Source of the DNA: Bremerella cremea
GTDB taxonomy: Bacteria > Planctomycetota > Planctomycetia > Pirellulales > Pirellulaceae
Direction: 5' to 3'
Length of the DNA: 64,000 nucleotides
Assembly (NCBI RefSeq): GCF_003335505.1
Contig: NZ_QPEX01000017.1
Coordinates: forward strand, 61,995-125,994
The notes beneath the pieces are model-generated. The model saw nothing but the letters and a program-made list of their open reading frames with translations, did not search any database and was not told the origin of the DNA. Shown piece after piece: positions 27,200 to 37,199 of this stretch (the first letter of the stretch is position 1; each line of letters starts with the position of its first letter). The position numbers were made by a program, and so were the translations under genes.

Positions 27200-28117
27200 T
27201 TAACGTCCTGGGCCGATGATGCCGAGTTCCCAACACATCAGCGCCACCGGGGCACCTAACAGCATCGAGTCGAGCACGTCCAGGATTCCCCCCAGTCCAA
27301 TCAGCCACGTGCTGGAGTCTTTCGCCTCCATATCTCGTTTGAACATCGACTCGGCAAGATCGCCCACCATGCCGGCAGGCGAGACCAAGAGGGCGAACAG
27401 TAACCAGCCAAATGGTATCGACTCGACCGGACTGCCTAGCATCCAGGGGCCAACCCACTGAAACATCACGTAGCTGCCCAGGCAGGACGTGGCCAATCCG
27501 CCAAGCGTTCCTTCCAGTGTCTTACCAGGGCTAAGACGGGGGACAAGTTTGGTGCGTCCGAAGTTCGAACCAATAAAATAAGCGCCAATATCGGATGTCT
27601 TCACCACCACAATCATCGACAGCAACGCGAGCATGCCGTATGCGTTGGCGTCGGGGGTGTCTTGAATGACCACCCGCAAGCGGGTGACAAAGCTAAGCAG
27701 GCCCCCTACGTAAAAGATGGTGAAAATGGTCAGCCCAAGGTGAATCATAGAATGCCCCGGTTTTTCATACCGGCGCATTTCTCCTACGATCGCCAAGATG
27801 GCACCAAAGGCCAGGGCAAACAAAATCCATTTGGCTTGGTCGGCTTGGTCGGGAACTTGGCTGAAGGGCCACCACATCGGGAGCCCCGCCGCGATCACCA
27901 CAAGGAACGTGCCGATATGGCACGACCAGGCGTTTGGCAGAAGTTGCTTTGCACGAAGCAGGCTTATAACTTCGGCAGTCGACATAATGGCCAGCAGCAA
28001 AACCAGCGGAAAGAGCCAGATGCCGGGGCGGCCAAAGTTGTAGTGGAAGTCTAGCCAGCTAAGTCCGCAGAGCGGCAGAACGATGGCGAACGCTCCGATC
28101 AATCGCCACTTGAGCAC
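27200..28117 (-). CDS. cdsA: Phosphatidate cytidylyltransferase
   Basis: A 305-residue polytopic inner-membrane enzyme (about eight hydrophobic segments) that makes CDP-diacylglycerol from CTP and phosphatidate. The C-terminal signature is a diverged form, SMFKRDMEAKDSSTW followed by GLGGILDVLDS, where most bacteria have HGG and DRxD; the K-R and K-D pairs are kept. The start is GTG at 28117, fixed by a strong AGGAGG eight bases upstream, so it overlaps the end of uppS by 19 bases and is translationally coupled. Confidence 0.9.
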   Translation of the reverse strand: MLKWRLIGAFAIVLPLCGLSWLDFHYNFGRPGIWLFPLVLLLAIMSTAEVISLLRAKQLLPNAWSCHIGTFLVVIAAGLPMWWPFSQVPDQADQAKWILFALAFGAILAIVGEMRRYEKPGHSMIHLGLTIFTIFYVGGLLSFVTRLRVVIQDTPDANAYGMLALLSMIVVVKTSDIGAYFIGSNFGRTKLVPRLSPGKTLEGTLGGLATSCLGSYVMFQWVGPWMLGSPVESIPFGWLLFALLVSPAGMVGDLAESMFKRDMEAKDSSTWLIGLGGILDVLDSMLLGAPVALMCWELGIIGPGR

Positions 28118-28911
28118 GCGTTCCCTCCTGAGGGCCCGCTAGAGCTGAGGCCGCCAAATCTTCGATCCCGAGAGGCAAAGTTATATATCGCGTCTTGCAA
28201 AGTCTCTTCGCGGAACTCAGGCCAGCAGAGGTCTGTGACCCAAAGCTCGGAGTAACTGATTTGCCAAAGCAAGAAGTTACTGATGCGCATCTCGCCTGCT
28301 GTCCGAATCATGAGGTCTGGGTCGGGCATGCCGCGGGTGTATAGGTGCTCCGCGATTGTTTCTTCCGTAATCTCTTCGGCTTTAAGGCGACCTTCTTTTA
28401 CCCCTTCGGCAATGCAGCGAACCGCGTCGACCATTTCCGCGCGACCGCCATAGTTGATCGCCAGGCATAGGGTGGTGCCGGTGTTTTGGGCGCTGAGTTC
28501 GATGGTTTTGTCCATCTCGCGCTGGACTTGCTCCGGAATACCGTCTCGGCGGCCAATGATCTGCACGCGGACGTTTTGCTTCATGATCGTCGAACGCTCT
28601 TCGATCATGTACTGCTCCAGCAGGTGCATTAGGAAATCGAGTTCGTGCTGCGGACGTTTCCAGTTTTCGCTGGAAAGGCAATAAAGCGTCAACTGGCGAA
28701 TCTGGCGTCTGGCGCATTCTTCAACGGTGCGCCGAACCGAGCCGACTCCACGGCGATGCCCTTCGATCCGGGGAAGCCCTTGCCGTTGTGCCCACCGCCC
28801 ATTGCCATCCATGATCACCGCGATGTGTTCCGGAAAACGCTCACGAGGTAGGTCTTCGATCGGATGTCGCTCTGTGGTTGCGGCTTTAGACACTTCGAAA
28901 AACTGGGCCAA
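28099..28911 (-). CDS. uppS: Undecaprenyl diphosphate synthase
   Basis: A 270-residue cis-prenyltransferase that builds the C55 lipid carrier of cell-wall and surface-glycan synthesis. Motifs IMDGNGRWA (catalytic Asp), GHRRG, LSSENWKR and the PDLMIRTAGE / SYSEL region are intact. The first codon shown is TTG at 28911; a GTG at 28893 is also possible, and neither has a good ribosome binding site. A Gly/Ser-rich C-terminal tail overlaps the cdsA start. Confidence 0.95.
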   Translation of the reverse strand: MAQFFEVSKAATTERHPIEDLPRERFPEHIAVIMDGNGRWAQRQGLPRIEGHRRGVGSVRRTVEECARRQIRQLTLYCLSSENWKRPQHELDFLMHLLEQYMIEERSTIMKQNVRVQIIGRRDGIPEQVQREMDKTIELSAQNTGTTLCLAINYGGRAEMVDAVRCIAEGVKEGRLKAEEITEETIAEHLYTRGMPDPDLMIRTAGEMRISNFLLWQISYSELWVTDLCWPEFREETLQDAIYNFASRDRRFGGLSSSGPSGGNACSSGD

Positions 28912-29030
28912 AGGGGCGAATGAAACTGGGACGTAAGGCTTTCGCCCTATTATGATCTCTCCCTGGGGGGCATTTCAACGCGAGAATTTCCGCGTCAGCG
29001 ATTCCCAGGGGGCCCAACATGGATAATTTC

Positions 29031-30341
29031 TTAGGTTGTGGCCAGTTTGAGCACGTCCGAGGTGAAGATCGTTTGTTTCCGATCAGGACCGACTGAAACG
29101 ACGCCGACTGGGAAACCAACGAGTTCTTCAATGCGGCGAACGTAAGCCAATGCGTTTTCTGGAAGATCTTCCATCGAACGAGCGCCGGTGATCTCTTCCT
29201 GCCAGCCTGGCAGCGTTTCGTAAACCGGTTTCACGTGGCGAAGGTCGTCGACATGCGAAGGGAAACGGGTGATTTTCTCGCCGTTTAGATCGTAAGCAAC
29301 GCAAATCTTCAATTCGTCGAAGGTGGACAGAACGTCTAACATCATAAGCGAAAGGACGTCGATGCCACTCACGCGGGCCGTATAACGAACCGCCACTGCG
29401 TCGAACCAGCCAGTGCGGCGGGGGCGTCCGGTCGTGGTGCCGAACTCGTTGCCGCGCTGACGGATCTTTTCGCCCGTTTCGTCATTCAGTTCGGTGGGGA
29501 AGGGGCCACCGCCAACGCGGGTGCTGTAGGCCTTGGCGACGCCGATCACTTGGTCGATATGTTTGGCAGGCACGCCAGCCCCGGCAGATGCCCCTACGCC
29601 AGAACTGTTGCTGCTGGTAACAAATGGGTAGGTGCCGTGGTCGACATCGAGCAGGGCACCTTGCGCACCCTCGAACAAGATGGTTTTTTCCTCATCCACT
29701 GCGTTAAGCAATAGGTCGGTTGAATCGCAAGTGAAGGGGCGCAAACGCTCGGCGTAGGCGGCAAATTCGTTGTAAATCTTGGCCGCGTCTAGTGGTTCAA
29801 ACGTGCCGTCTTCGTACATGCTAGCGATCGTGCGATTCTTTTTATCGCAGATCATGAAGACTTTTTCTTTGAAATTGGGACGCAGCATGTCGCCTAAGCG
29901 AATTGCATACGAGCGACCCACTTTGTCGCGATAGCAAGGGCCAATACCACGCAGTGTGGTGCCGATATTCTCGCCATCGGCGGTGCCTTGATTCATCGCG
30001 CGATCTTCAGCAATGTGCCAAGGAAAGATGATATGCGAACGATCGCTGAGGCGTAGGTTGTCGATCGGAACCCGCCGATCGGTTAGCCCGTCCATCTCGC
30101 CTAGTAGGATTGGTGGGTTGATGACCACACCGGCAGTGATCACGTTCAAGACATCACTGCGGAGGATACCACTGGGAATGTGGTGCAGTTTATAGACGTT
30201 TTCACCGTCGACCACCGTGTGACCGGCGTTTGCTCCGCCTAAAAAGCGGGCCACGATGTCGTGGTGTTGCGTCAAAAGATCGACGAGTTTCCCTTTGGCC
30301 TCGTCACCCCACTGCAAACCAATAACACACGAACCAGCCAC
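29031..30341 (-). CDS. purA: Adenylosuccinate synthase
   Basis: A 436-residue cytoplasmic enzyme joining IMP and aspartate with GTP in AMP synthesis. The GTP-binding/catalytic loop QWGDEAKGK lies at the N-terminus, GANAGHT follows, and later [17 protein letters not shown] and the [13 protein letters not shown] segment are family signatures. The frame is open to 30383, but GTG at 30341 with GGAG eight bases upstream gives the normal N-terminus and is chosen. Confidence 0.97.
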   Translation of the reverse strand: MAGSCVIGLQWGDEAKGKLVDLLTQHHDIVARFLGGANAGHTVVDGENVYKLHHIPSGILRSDVLNVITAGVVINPPILLGEMDGLTDRRVPIDNLRLSDRSHIIFPWHIAEDRAMNQGTADGENIGTTLRGIGPCYRDKVGRSYAIRLGDMLRPNFKEKVFMICDKKNRTIASMYEDGTFEPLDAAKIYNEFAAYAERLRPFTCDSTDLLLNAVDEEKTILFEGAQGALLDVDHGTYPFVTSSNSSGVGASAGAGVPAKHIDQVIGVAKAYSTRVGGGPFPTELNDETGEKIRQRGNEFGTTTGRPRRTGWFDAVAVRYTARVSGIDVLSLMMLDVLSTFDELKICVAYDLNGEKITRFPSHVDDLRHVKPVYETLPGWQEEITGARSMEDLPENALAYVRRIEELVGFPVGVVSVGPDRKQTIFTSDVLKLATT

Positions 30342-30569
30342 AAACTTTCTCCAGTGATAGCAATTAATTCCAGACGAACCCACCTAGTGTAGCGCGAAGC
30401 GGGGGAGGTGGTCAACGAGGCGATCGCACCACCGAGGGCCAATCTGGGGGAATTCGGCTTCTTCCGGCCACGGTAAACCGATACACTCGGCCCTTGTGCG
30501 AGATTTTTCTCGTAGCTTTGCGAATAATACTATCGTCTTGAAGTTTTTCCGCCCTAATTGGTGGCCGCG

Positions 30570-32183
30570 ATGACAACCCTCTTTTTGATGGCCATGATGA
30601 TGGCCGCCCCGGAAACGCCCGCTGGCCAAGCGTACGATACCGTGGTGGTTTGCCCTCAGCCCTATGTCGAGGCCATGCGACCGTGGTTCGAATACCGAGC
30701 CACTCAAGGGCACAGTATTGGCGTGGTCACCGAAACGTCTTCCAAAAAGAAGATCCGTGAAACGATTCGCCAGGCTGCCGAGAAAGGGGAGCTTAAGCAG
30801 ATCTTGCTAGTGGGGGACGTGATTCCCGATGAGTCGCAAGAGATCGGCGTGCCGGTTCACTACCAAAAAGCGGTTGTCAACGTGTTGTTCGGGTCGGAGC
30901 CAGAGATTCCGACCGACAACTACTACGCCGATCTGGATGATGATGCTATTCCAGACGTCGCGATCGGCCGGTTTTCCGTCGCCAACGAAGACGAACTGAA
31001 AGCAATCGTAGCCAAAACGCTGGCATACGAAACCAATATTCAAGCGGGGGACTGGTGCCGTCGTTTGCACTTTGTGGCCGGACTGGGGGGCTTCGGCACG
31101 GTGGTCGATACCATGCTAGAGTCGGCTACCAAGAAGTTTCTTACTGACGAGATTCCTCCTCATTTCGAGACCGTTGTCGCCCAAGGCAGTTGGCAAAGCC
31201 CTTATTGTCCTGATCCTCGCGAATTCCGTGACGAAGTCGTCCGGCAATTGAATGATGGAGGGTTGTTTTGGGTTTACATGGGACATGGGCACGTCGAACA
31301 CCTCGACTATGTCCGCGTGCCTAACGATGCTTTTCCTATTTTGTCAAATGAGGACGCCGCGGCACTGCATAACGAATCTTCCCACCCAATCGCGATATTT
31401 TTGTCTTGTTATAGCGGGGCAATCGATGCGAGACGGGCTTGTTTGGCGGAATTGCTACATCGCAGCGAAGGAGGCCCAGTGGCTGTCTTCGCTGGATCTC
31501 GGGTGACGATGCCGTATGCCATGAGTGTGATGGGAACGGAAATGTTGCAGCAATACTTTCAGGAAAAACAGCCCACGCTGGGGCAATTGATCTTAGCAGC
31601 GAAACGCGAATCGATTCGTCAGGGGGGCAAAACCGGCAATCGCAAGATGCTCGACACCATGGCGCAACTTGTTAGTCCGAAGCCTGCTTTATTAAAGGAA
31701 GAACGGCTGGAGCATCTCGCACTATTCAACTTGCTGGGCGATCCGCTGTTGAAGCTGCCGCATGCTTCTACCGTCGAGATCACCGCGCCAAAGCTCGCCC
31801 ATCCGGGAGAAACCATCGAGATTGCTGGCCGCACTCAAATGCCTGGCACGGTGCATGTTGAACTCGTTTGTCGGCGTGATGGATTCGTTACGCCGCTTCC
31901 CAAGCGAATCGAATACGACGGACGGCACGACCAACTGACCGGTTACAACGCAACATTTCGGGCCGCAAACGACCGAACTTGGCAGATGGTTGATTTGCCG
32001 GCGACTGATGGGCAGTTTCAGGCCAAGCTGCAAATTCCTGACACTTGCTTGGGACCTTGCCACGTGCGAGTTTGGATCGAAGGGGCTTCGCAAGTTGGGT
32101 TAGGTTCGCAAGATATCGAGATTCAGGCTCCAATGGTCGAGGATCGCGCAATCGCAAAATCGGTCTCGGATAAAGTTCGATAG
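30570..32183 (+). CDS. Gingipain-type (C25) cysteine peptidase-like protein
   Basis: A 537-residue protein with a hydrophobic N-terminus that may be a short signal. The central region (~20-390) resembles peptidase family C25: repeated LLVGD / NYYADLDDDAIPDVAIGR segments, the His motif Y-M-G-H-G-H with His239 as the likely catalytic residue, and LSCYSGAID with Cys280 as the likely nucleophile. The C-terminus (~400-530) is a beta-rich domain. Gingipains cleave after Arg or Lys; the specificity here is not visible. The frame also opens at TTG 30558, but the ATG at 30570 is preferred. Confidence 0.8.
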   Translation: MTTLFLMAMMMAAPETPAGQAYDTVVVCPQPYVEAMRPWFEYRATQGHSIGVVTETSSKKKIRETIRQAAEKGELKQILLVGDVIPDESQEIGVPVHYQKAVVNVLFGSEPEIPTDNYYADLDDDAIPDVAIGRFSVANEDELKAIVAKTLAYETNIQAGDWCRRLHFVAGLGGFGTVVDTMLESATKKFLTDEIPPHFETVVAQGSWQSPYCPDPREFRDEVVRQLNDGGLFWVYMGHGHVEHLDYVRVPNDAFPILSNEDAAALHNESSHPIAIFLSCYSGAIDARRACLAELLHRSEGGPVAVFAGSRVTMPYAMSVMGTEMLQQYFQEKQPTLGQLILAAKRESIRQGGKTGNRKMLDTMAQLVSPKPALLKEERLEHLALFNLLGDPLLKLPHASTVEITAPKLAHPGETIEIAGRTQMPGTVHVELVCRRDGFVTPLPKRIEYDGRHDQLTGYNATFRAANDRTWQMVDLPATDGQFQAKLQIPDTCLGPCHVRVWIEGASQVGLGSQDIEIQAPMVEDRAIAKSVSDKVR

Positions 32184-32404
32184 CCTCTCGGATTTCTACT
32201 GTCTAACACTTAAAACGTGTTGCAAACGGTTTTTCGTACAAATATCGAGAGGTAAGTCTTGATCGATGGTGTAAAATGTGGGTAGAGTAAAATGGCAGAT
32301 CGGGCATCACAAGTCCGATTTGCAACCCGACCTGCGTGCAGGAGTCATGAGGTCGCTCCCCGCCTAATCACACTATTCCCGCCCCCATCGATTGGGACTT
32401 GTTC

Positions 32405-35400
32405 ATGAATTCGTTGCTCACGAACGGCATCCGCTGGATGACCGCTGGTGTCACATTCGCCTTGTTGGTTGTTGTTGTTCCTTTTGCTTTCGCAGAAGAG
32501 GCCGACAAGATCGACTTCAACCGCGACATCCGTCCGATTTTGTCGGATCGATGTTACGCATGTCACGGCCCTGACGAAAATCATCGAGAAGGGGGCGTCC
32601 GTTTTGATGTCCCTGAAAGTGCCCTGGCGGAAGCCGATTCTGGCGAAATTCCGATCGTGCCAGGTCAGCCGGGCGAAAGCGAGTTACTGGCACGGCTTAT
32701 CACCCAAGACGAGTCGATTGTCATGCCACCGCCAGCGTCGAATAAGACGCTAACGGGCGAAGAGATCGAGAAACTACGCAAATGGATCGAGCAAGGGGCC
32801 AAGTTCGAACAGCATTGGTCGTTTAATGTTCCCCAGAAAACCGATCCTCCCCAAATCGATTTACCCGGTTGGAACGCCACTGAGATCGATCAATTTTTAG
32901 GGGCACGGCTCCAACAAGAGAAGCTTCTACCCAGCTCCTCTGCCGATAAACTGACCCTCATCCGCCGTGTAACTCTTGGGCTGACAGGGCTGCCCCCAAC
33001 TCAAGAAGAAGTCGATGCGTTTCTGCAGGACGACTCTCCGGAAGCGTACGAAAAGCTGGTCGATCGGCTCTTGGCTTCGCCCCACTATGGCGAGCACATG
33101 GCCCGCTATTGGCTCGATGCGGCACGCTATGCTGACACGCATGGATTGCACTTGGATAACTACCGCGAGATGTGGATGTATCGTGATTGGGTCATTCAAG
33201 CGTTCAACGAGAACAAGCCGTACGATGTCTTTTTAACCGAGCAATTGGCTGGTGATTTATTGCCGAACCCTTCGTGGGAACAGCAGGTAGCCTCCGGTTT
33301 CAATCGTTGCAACGTGACAACCAACGAAGGGGGCTCGATCACAGAAGAAGTTAAGATGCGGAATGTGAATGATCGAGTGGTAACCACCGGGACGGTCTTC
33401 ATGGGGTTAACCATGGATTGCACCCGCTGCCACGACCACAAGTACGATCCGCTGAAGCAAAAAGACTTCTACGCAATGTACGGCTTTTTCAACAGCATGA
33501 ATGGCAGCCCGATGGATGGCAATCGGAAAGACCATGCCCCCACGGTTTATTCAAAGGAAGCGGTAGAAGAAATTGCCGCACTTGATCAACAGATTCGTCT
33601 AAAGCAAGAAGAAATTAAAACCACCTTGGCCAAGATCGAGTATCAAGATCCAGGCCCAGGTGTCGACAATCCGGTGATCGCGTCCGAGGAAATTGTCTGG
33701 TTGGAAGACAGCGTCCCTGGCAAAGCGGAAATCAATGGTGACTATAACTGGGTATCTGCCCCTGAGCCCGTTTTTAGTGGTGAGAAATCGGCCAAACGGA
33801 TCGCCTCCGGCAACCAGCAGTGCTTTTTCATCAACACCGATCAACCGATCACCGTTTACGATGGAGATTCGTTGTTCGCTTACGTTTATCTCGATCCCCA
33901 GAACCCGCCCCGTGAAATCATGTTTCAATGGAACGATGGAGATTGGGATCAGCGTGCCTACTGGGGTGAAGACCTGATTCCTTACGGCAACAACGGCAAA
34001 ACCAAGCACCGCATCGGCGACCTACCGGAACTTGGCAAATGGGTTCGATTAGAGGTCCCCATTGCCAAGGTAGGGCTGGGCGGAGGAGCCAAGCTCAACG
34101 GTTGGGCTTTTACTCAATTCGACGGCACCGTCTATTGGGATAAGGCCGGGATGGTGACCAAGTACGGAAAGAAGCCGCAGTTCAAGTCACTGCATGATTG
34201 GACCGAATTTGCGACGAAGTCGCCTGGGGCGCTTGATCCGGCGAACAAACAAGTCACTGAAATCTTAAAGAAGCCGGGAGATAAACGCTCGGAGGCCGAA
34301 CGCCAGCAGCTGCAAAGTTACTTCTTGGAATTCGTCTGTCTCGACACGCAAGAGACCTTCAATAAGCTCCGAGCTGAGTTGAAGGGGATGTCGGATAAGC
34401 AAAACGAGATTCGCCGCACGGCGCCCACGACTTTGGTTTACGCGGAAGCCGACAAGCCGGTTCCGGCTTATATTCTCAACCGAGGAGAATACGATCAGCT
34501 TGGCGAAGAAGTCGCTCGAGCAGTGCCCAGCTTCTTGCCTCCTATGACCGACGAGATGCCAAAAGACCGGTTGGGTTTGGCCATGTGGCTGACCGACGCA
34601 TCGCATCCGTTGACTGCCCGCGTGTCGGTCAACCGTTTGTGGCAGCATGTGTTTGGCGTGGGTTTGGTAAAGACATCGGAAGACTTCGGTTCGCAAGGAA
34701 GTGTCCCTTCGCATCCGAAGCTGCTTGATAATTTGGCCGTTGAATTTCGGGAAGAAGGTTGGGATATCAAGAAGCTAATGAAGCGGATGGTCATGTCCGC
34801 TGCCTATCGCCAAAGTTCGACGGTCTCACCTGAGTTGGCTCGGCGTGATCCCGAGAATCGCTTGCTGGCCCGTGGCCCTCGTCATCGTTTGGATGCCGAG
34901 ATGTTGCGCGATCAGGCCTTGGCACTTAGCGGGCTGCTGGTCGACAAGTTGGGAGGCCCTTCCGTCAAACCACCCCAGCCAGATGGCCTGTGGAAAGCGG
35001 TCGGCTACTCCGGTAGCAACACGGTGAACTTTAAAGCGGACGAAGGGCCTGAGAAAGTTCATCGCCGCACGTTGTACACGTTCATCAAGCGAACCGCCTT
35101 GGCTCCGCAGATGAGCACATTCGACGCACCGAATCGTGAGTCGTGTACCGTCCGTCGCGAACGAACCAACACACCCCTTCAGGCTTTGCTGTTGTTGAAC
35201 GATCCGCAATACGTGGAAGCTGCCGTGGCGATGGCTCGTCGGGCGATGGACGAAGGGGGCTCTGATCCGGTTTCAAAAGTCGAGTATCTCACGTCGCTTT
35301 GCCTGATGAGTCCGCAGAACGAAGTACAAAAGAAAGAGCTGGAATCGCTCTACTTCGATAGCCTGACCTATTTTCAGCAACATCCGGAAGCGGCCAATAA

Positions 35401-35497
35401 ATTGGTTGGCCAAGCGGAAACTCCTGCTGAACTGGCGGCCTGGGCGATGGTTTGTAACGCAATTTTGAATCTGGACGAAGTTGTCTCGCAGCGGTAA
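32405..35497 (+). CDS. Planctomycete PSCyt1-DUF1549-DUF1553 protein
   Basis: A 1030-residue exported protein. After a signal peptide (~1-30) comes a cytochrome-c-like PSCyt1 domain with a single haem motif C50-Y-A-C53-H54, then DUF1549 (~130-330; ARYWLDAARYADTHG is typical), a less conserved central region with a jelly-roll-like part (~400-590), and DUF1553 (~680-960; DDxNRLWQHVFG type segment). A second C-T-R-C-H motif occurs near residue 342. These proteins are hallmark, highly multiplied genes of Planctomycetes and are usually paired with DUF1501 proteins; their function is unproven, with polysaccharide-related roles proposed. Confidence 0.95.
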   Translation: MNSLLTNGIRWMTAGVTFALLVVVVPFAFAEEADKIDFNRDIRPILSDRCYACHGPDENHREGGVRFDVPESALAEADSGEIPIVPGQPGESELLARLITQDESIVMPPPASNKTLTGEEIEKLRKWIEQGAKFEQHWSFNVPQKTDPPQIDLPGWNATEIDQFLGARLQQEKLLPSSSADKLTLIRRVTLGLTGLPPTQEEVDAFLQDDSPEAYEKLVDRLLASPHYGEHMARYWLDAARYADTHGLHLDNYREMWMYRDWVIQAFNENKPYDVFLTEQLAGDLLPNPSWEQQVASGFNRCNVTTNEGGSITEEVKMRNVNDRVVTTGTVFMGLTMDCTRCHDHKYDPLKQKDFYAMYGFFNSMNGSPMDGNRKDHAPTVYSKEAVEEIAALDQQIRLKQEEIKTTLAKIEYQDPGPGVDNPVIASEEIVWLEDSVPGKAEINGDYNWVSAPEPVFSGEKSAKRIASGNQQCFFINTDQPITVYDGDSLFAYVYLDPQNPPREIMFQWNDGDWDQRAYWGEDLIPYGNNGKTKHRIGDLPELGKWVRLEVPIAKVGLGGGAKLNGWAFTQFDGTVYWDKAGMVTKYGKKPQFKSLHDWTEFATKSPGALDPANKQVTEILKKPGDKRSEAERQQLQSYFLEFVCLDTQETFNKLRAELKGMSDKQNEIRRTAPTTLVYAEADKPVPAYILNRGEYDQLGEEVARAVPSFLPPMTDEMPKDRLGLAMWLTDASHPLTARVSVNRLWQHVFGVGLVKTSEDFGSQGSVPSHPKLLDNLAVEFREEGWDIKKLMKRMVMSAAYRQSSTVSPELARRDPENRLLARGPRHRLDAEMLRDQALALSGLLVDKLGGPSVKPPQPDGLWKAVGYSGSNTVNFKADEGPEKVHRRTLYTFIKRTALAPQMSTFDAPNRESCTVRRERTNTPLQALLLLNDPQYVEAAVAMARRAMDEGGSDPVSKVEYLTSLCLMSPQNEVQKKELESLYFDSLTYFQQHPEAANKLVGQAETPAELAAWAMVCNAILNLDEVVSQR

Positions 35498-35561
35498 GGC
35501 CGTTTCTTCAAAACAAGAACCGACCTTGGCGACATCATAAATAAGCAGAACGGACCGAATC

Positions 35562-37025
35562 ATGGATCCTCGTAACGAGTATATCGAAGCGATCACGCGG
35601 CGGCATTTCTTTCAGAAGGGTGCGCTAGGGTTAGGGGCAGCCGCGTTGGCTTCGATGACCGACTTGCCCGCCGAAGCCGCCAAGCTACCTAGTTCTGGCA
35701 TAGGAGGCTTGCCGAATTTGCCTCACTTTGCCCCAAAGGCCAAGCGAGCCATTTATTTGTTTGCCGCTGGGGCTCCGTGTCAAATGGATCTGTTTGACTA
35801 CAAGCCGAAGATGGCTGATTGGTACGACAAAGACCTGCCTGAATCGATTCGCCAGGGGCAACGCCTCACGACGATGACCTCGGGGCAAAGCCGTTTTCCG
35901 ATTGCTCCGTCAAAGTTCAAGTTCTCGCCCTATGGTGAAAACGGCACGATGTTAAGCGAGTTGATTCCGTACCATGGGAAGATGATCGACGATATCGCCC
36001 TGGTGCAATCGGTCCATACCGAAGCGATCAATCACGACCCGGCGATTACTTACATCTGTACCGGAAATCAGTTGCCAGGACGGCCGAGTTTGGGATCGTG
36101 GCTGAGCTATGGGCTCGGTTCGATGAACTCGAATCTGCCGACCTTTGTCGTGATGACCCCCAATTGGAGTTCACGCCGCGACGCCCAGGCTTTGTACAAC
36201 CGGCTCTGGGGAGCAGGCTTCCTGCCGTCGAAGCATTCCGGTGTCTCGCTCCGCAAGAGTGGCGATCCGATATTGTTTTTGTCGAACCCTGAGGGGATCG
36301 ACTCTTCGCTGCGCCGGCGGATGCTCGACAGCGTAGCTAAGATCAACCAAGAGACCTATCGGCTTTCGGGCGACCCAGAAACACAGTCCCGCATCTCGCA
36401 ATACGAGATGGCCTTCCGGATGCAATCGTCGGTACCGGAACTGGTCGATTTGAAGCAGGAAAGTCAGAACACGCTGGATATGTATGGTCCGGAAGTCAAC
36501 AAGCCTGGCACGTTTGCCGCCAGCTGCCTTTTGGCCCGGCGCATGGTTGAGCGGGATGTGCGGTTTGTGCAGATCTTCCACCGTGGCTGGGACCAACATG
36601 GCAACGTAGCTCGCGATCTGCCGGCCCAGGCGAAAGACGTCGACCAGCCAGCTTGGGCGTTGATTCAAGACTTGAAGATGCGTGGGATGCTGGACGATAC
36701 GTTGGTGGTTTTCGGCGGAGAGTTTGGCCGTACGATCTATAGCCAGGGTGGTCTCTCGAAAGAGAACTACGGTCGCGATCATCATCCGCGCTGTTTCTCG
36801 ATCTGGATGGCTGGGGGTGGGATTAAGCCAGGGATTGTCTATGGCGAGACCGACGAGTTCAGCTACAACATTGTCAAAGATCCGGTTCATATCGCCGATT
36901 TAAATGCCACCATTCTGCATTGTCTCGGGATTGATCATCGGAAGTTGTCGGTGCCGTTTCAGGGGCTCGATGTCCGACTGACCGGAGTAGAAGATCGAAG
37001 TCCGGTCAAAGAATTGCTGGTGTAG
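35562..37025 (+). CDS. DUF1501 protein with Tat-like signal
   Basis: A 487-residue protein with a twin-arginine-like N-terminus (R13-R14-H-F-F-Q-K-G, then an Ala/Leu-rich stretch to ~39) and a DUF1501 body related to the sulfatase/alkaline-phosphatase fold. Typical segments are [30 protein letters not shown] and GGEFGRT, and [18 protein letters not shown]. It is the standard partner of the preceding PSCyt1-DUF1549-DUF1553 gene, 64 bases downstream, and the two are almost certainly cotranscribed. Its substrate is not known. Confidence 0.95.
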   Translation: MDPRNEYIEAITRRHFFQKGALGLGAAALASMTDLPAEAAKLPSSGIGGLPNLPHFAPKAKRAIYLFAAGAPCQMDLFDYKPKMADWYDKDLPESIRQGQRLTTMTSGQSRFPIAPSKFKFSPYGENGTMLSELIPYHGKMIDDIALVQSVHTEAINHDPAITYICTGNQLPGRPSLGSWLSYGLGSMNSNLPTFVVMTPNWSSRRDAQALYNRLWGAGFLPSKHSGVSLRKSGDPILFLSNPEGIDSSLRRRMLDSVAKINQETYRLSGDPETQSRISQYEMAFRMQSSVPELVDLKQESQNTLDMYGPEVNKPGTFAASCLLARRMVERDVRFVQIFHRGWDQHGNVARDLPAQAKDVDQPAWALIQDLKMRGMLDDTLVVFGGEFGRTIYSQGGLSKENYGRDHHPRCFSIWMAGGGIKPGIVYGETDEFSYNIVKDPVHIADLNATILHCLGIDHRKLSVPFQGLDVRLTGVEDRSPVKELLV

Positions 37026-37146
37026 CTAGTTCGACCGAATGTAGTTCTTCGGTCGAAGCCGCCGACGATTTTCCTAAGAAAACTTTGCTTGCCTAAAGAG
37101 GAGAGCCACGGTTTGCCACGGGTGGCCAGCAAGTTTTCTATATTTT

Positions 37147-37173
37147 GAGCCACGGTTCGCCGGCGGCTCTTTT
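37147..37173 (+). terminator. Intrinsic terminator after the DUF1501 gene
   Basis: GAGCC-A-CGG, a TTCG tetraloop, CCG-GC-GGCTC and then TTTT form a stable hairpin with a short T-run about 120 bases past the DUF1501 stop. A related imperfect copy (GAGCCACGGTTTGCC) lies at about 37102-37116, so there may be a tandem pair. Confidence 0.7.
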
Positions 37174-37199
37174 GCTACGGGGGCGATCTACTCGCCGAA

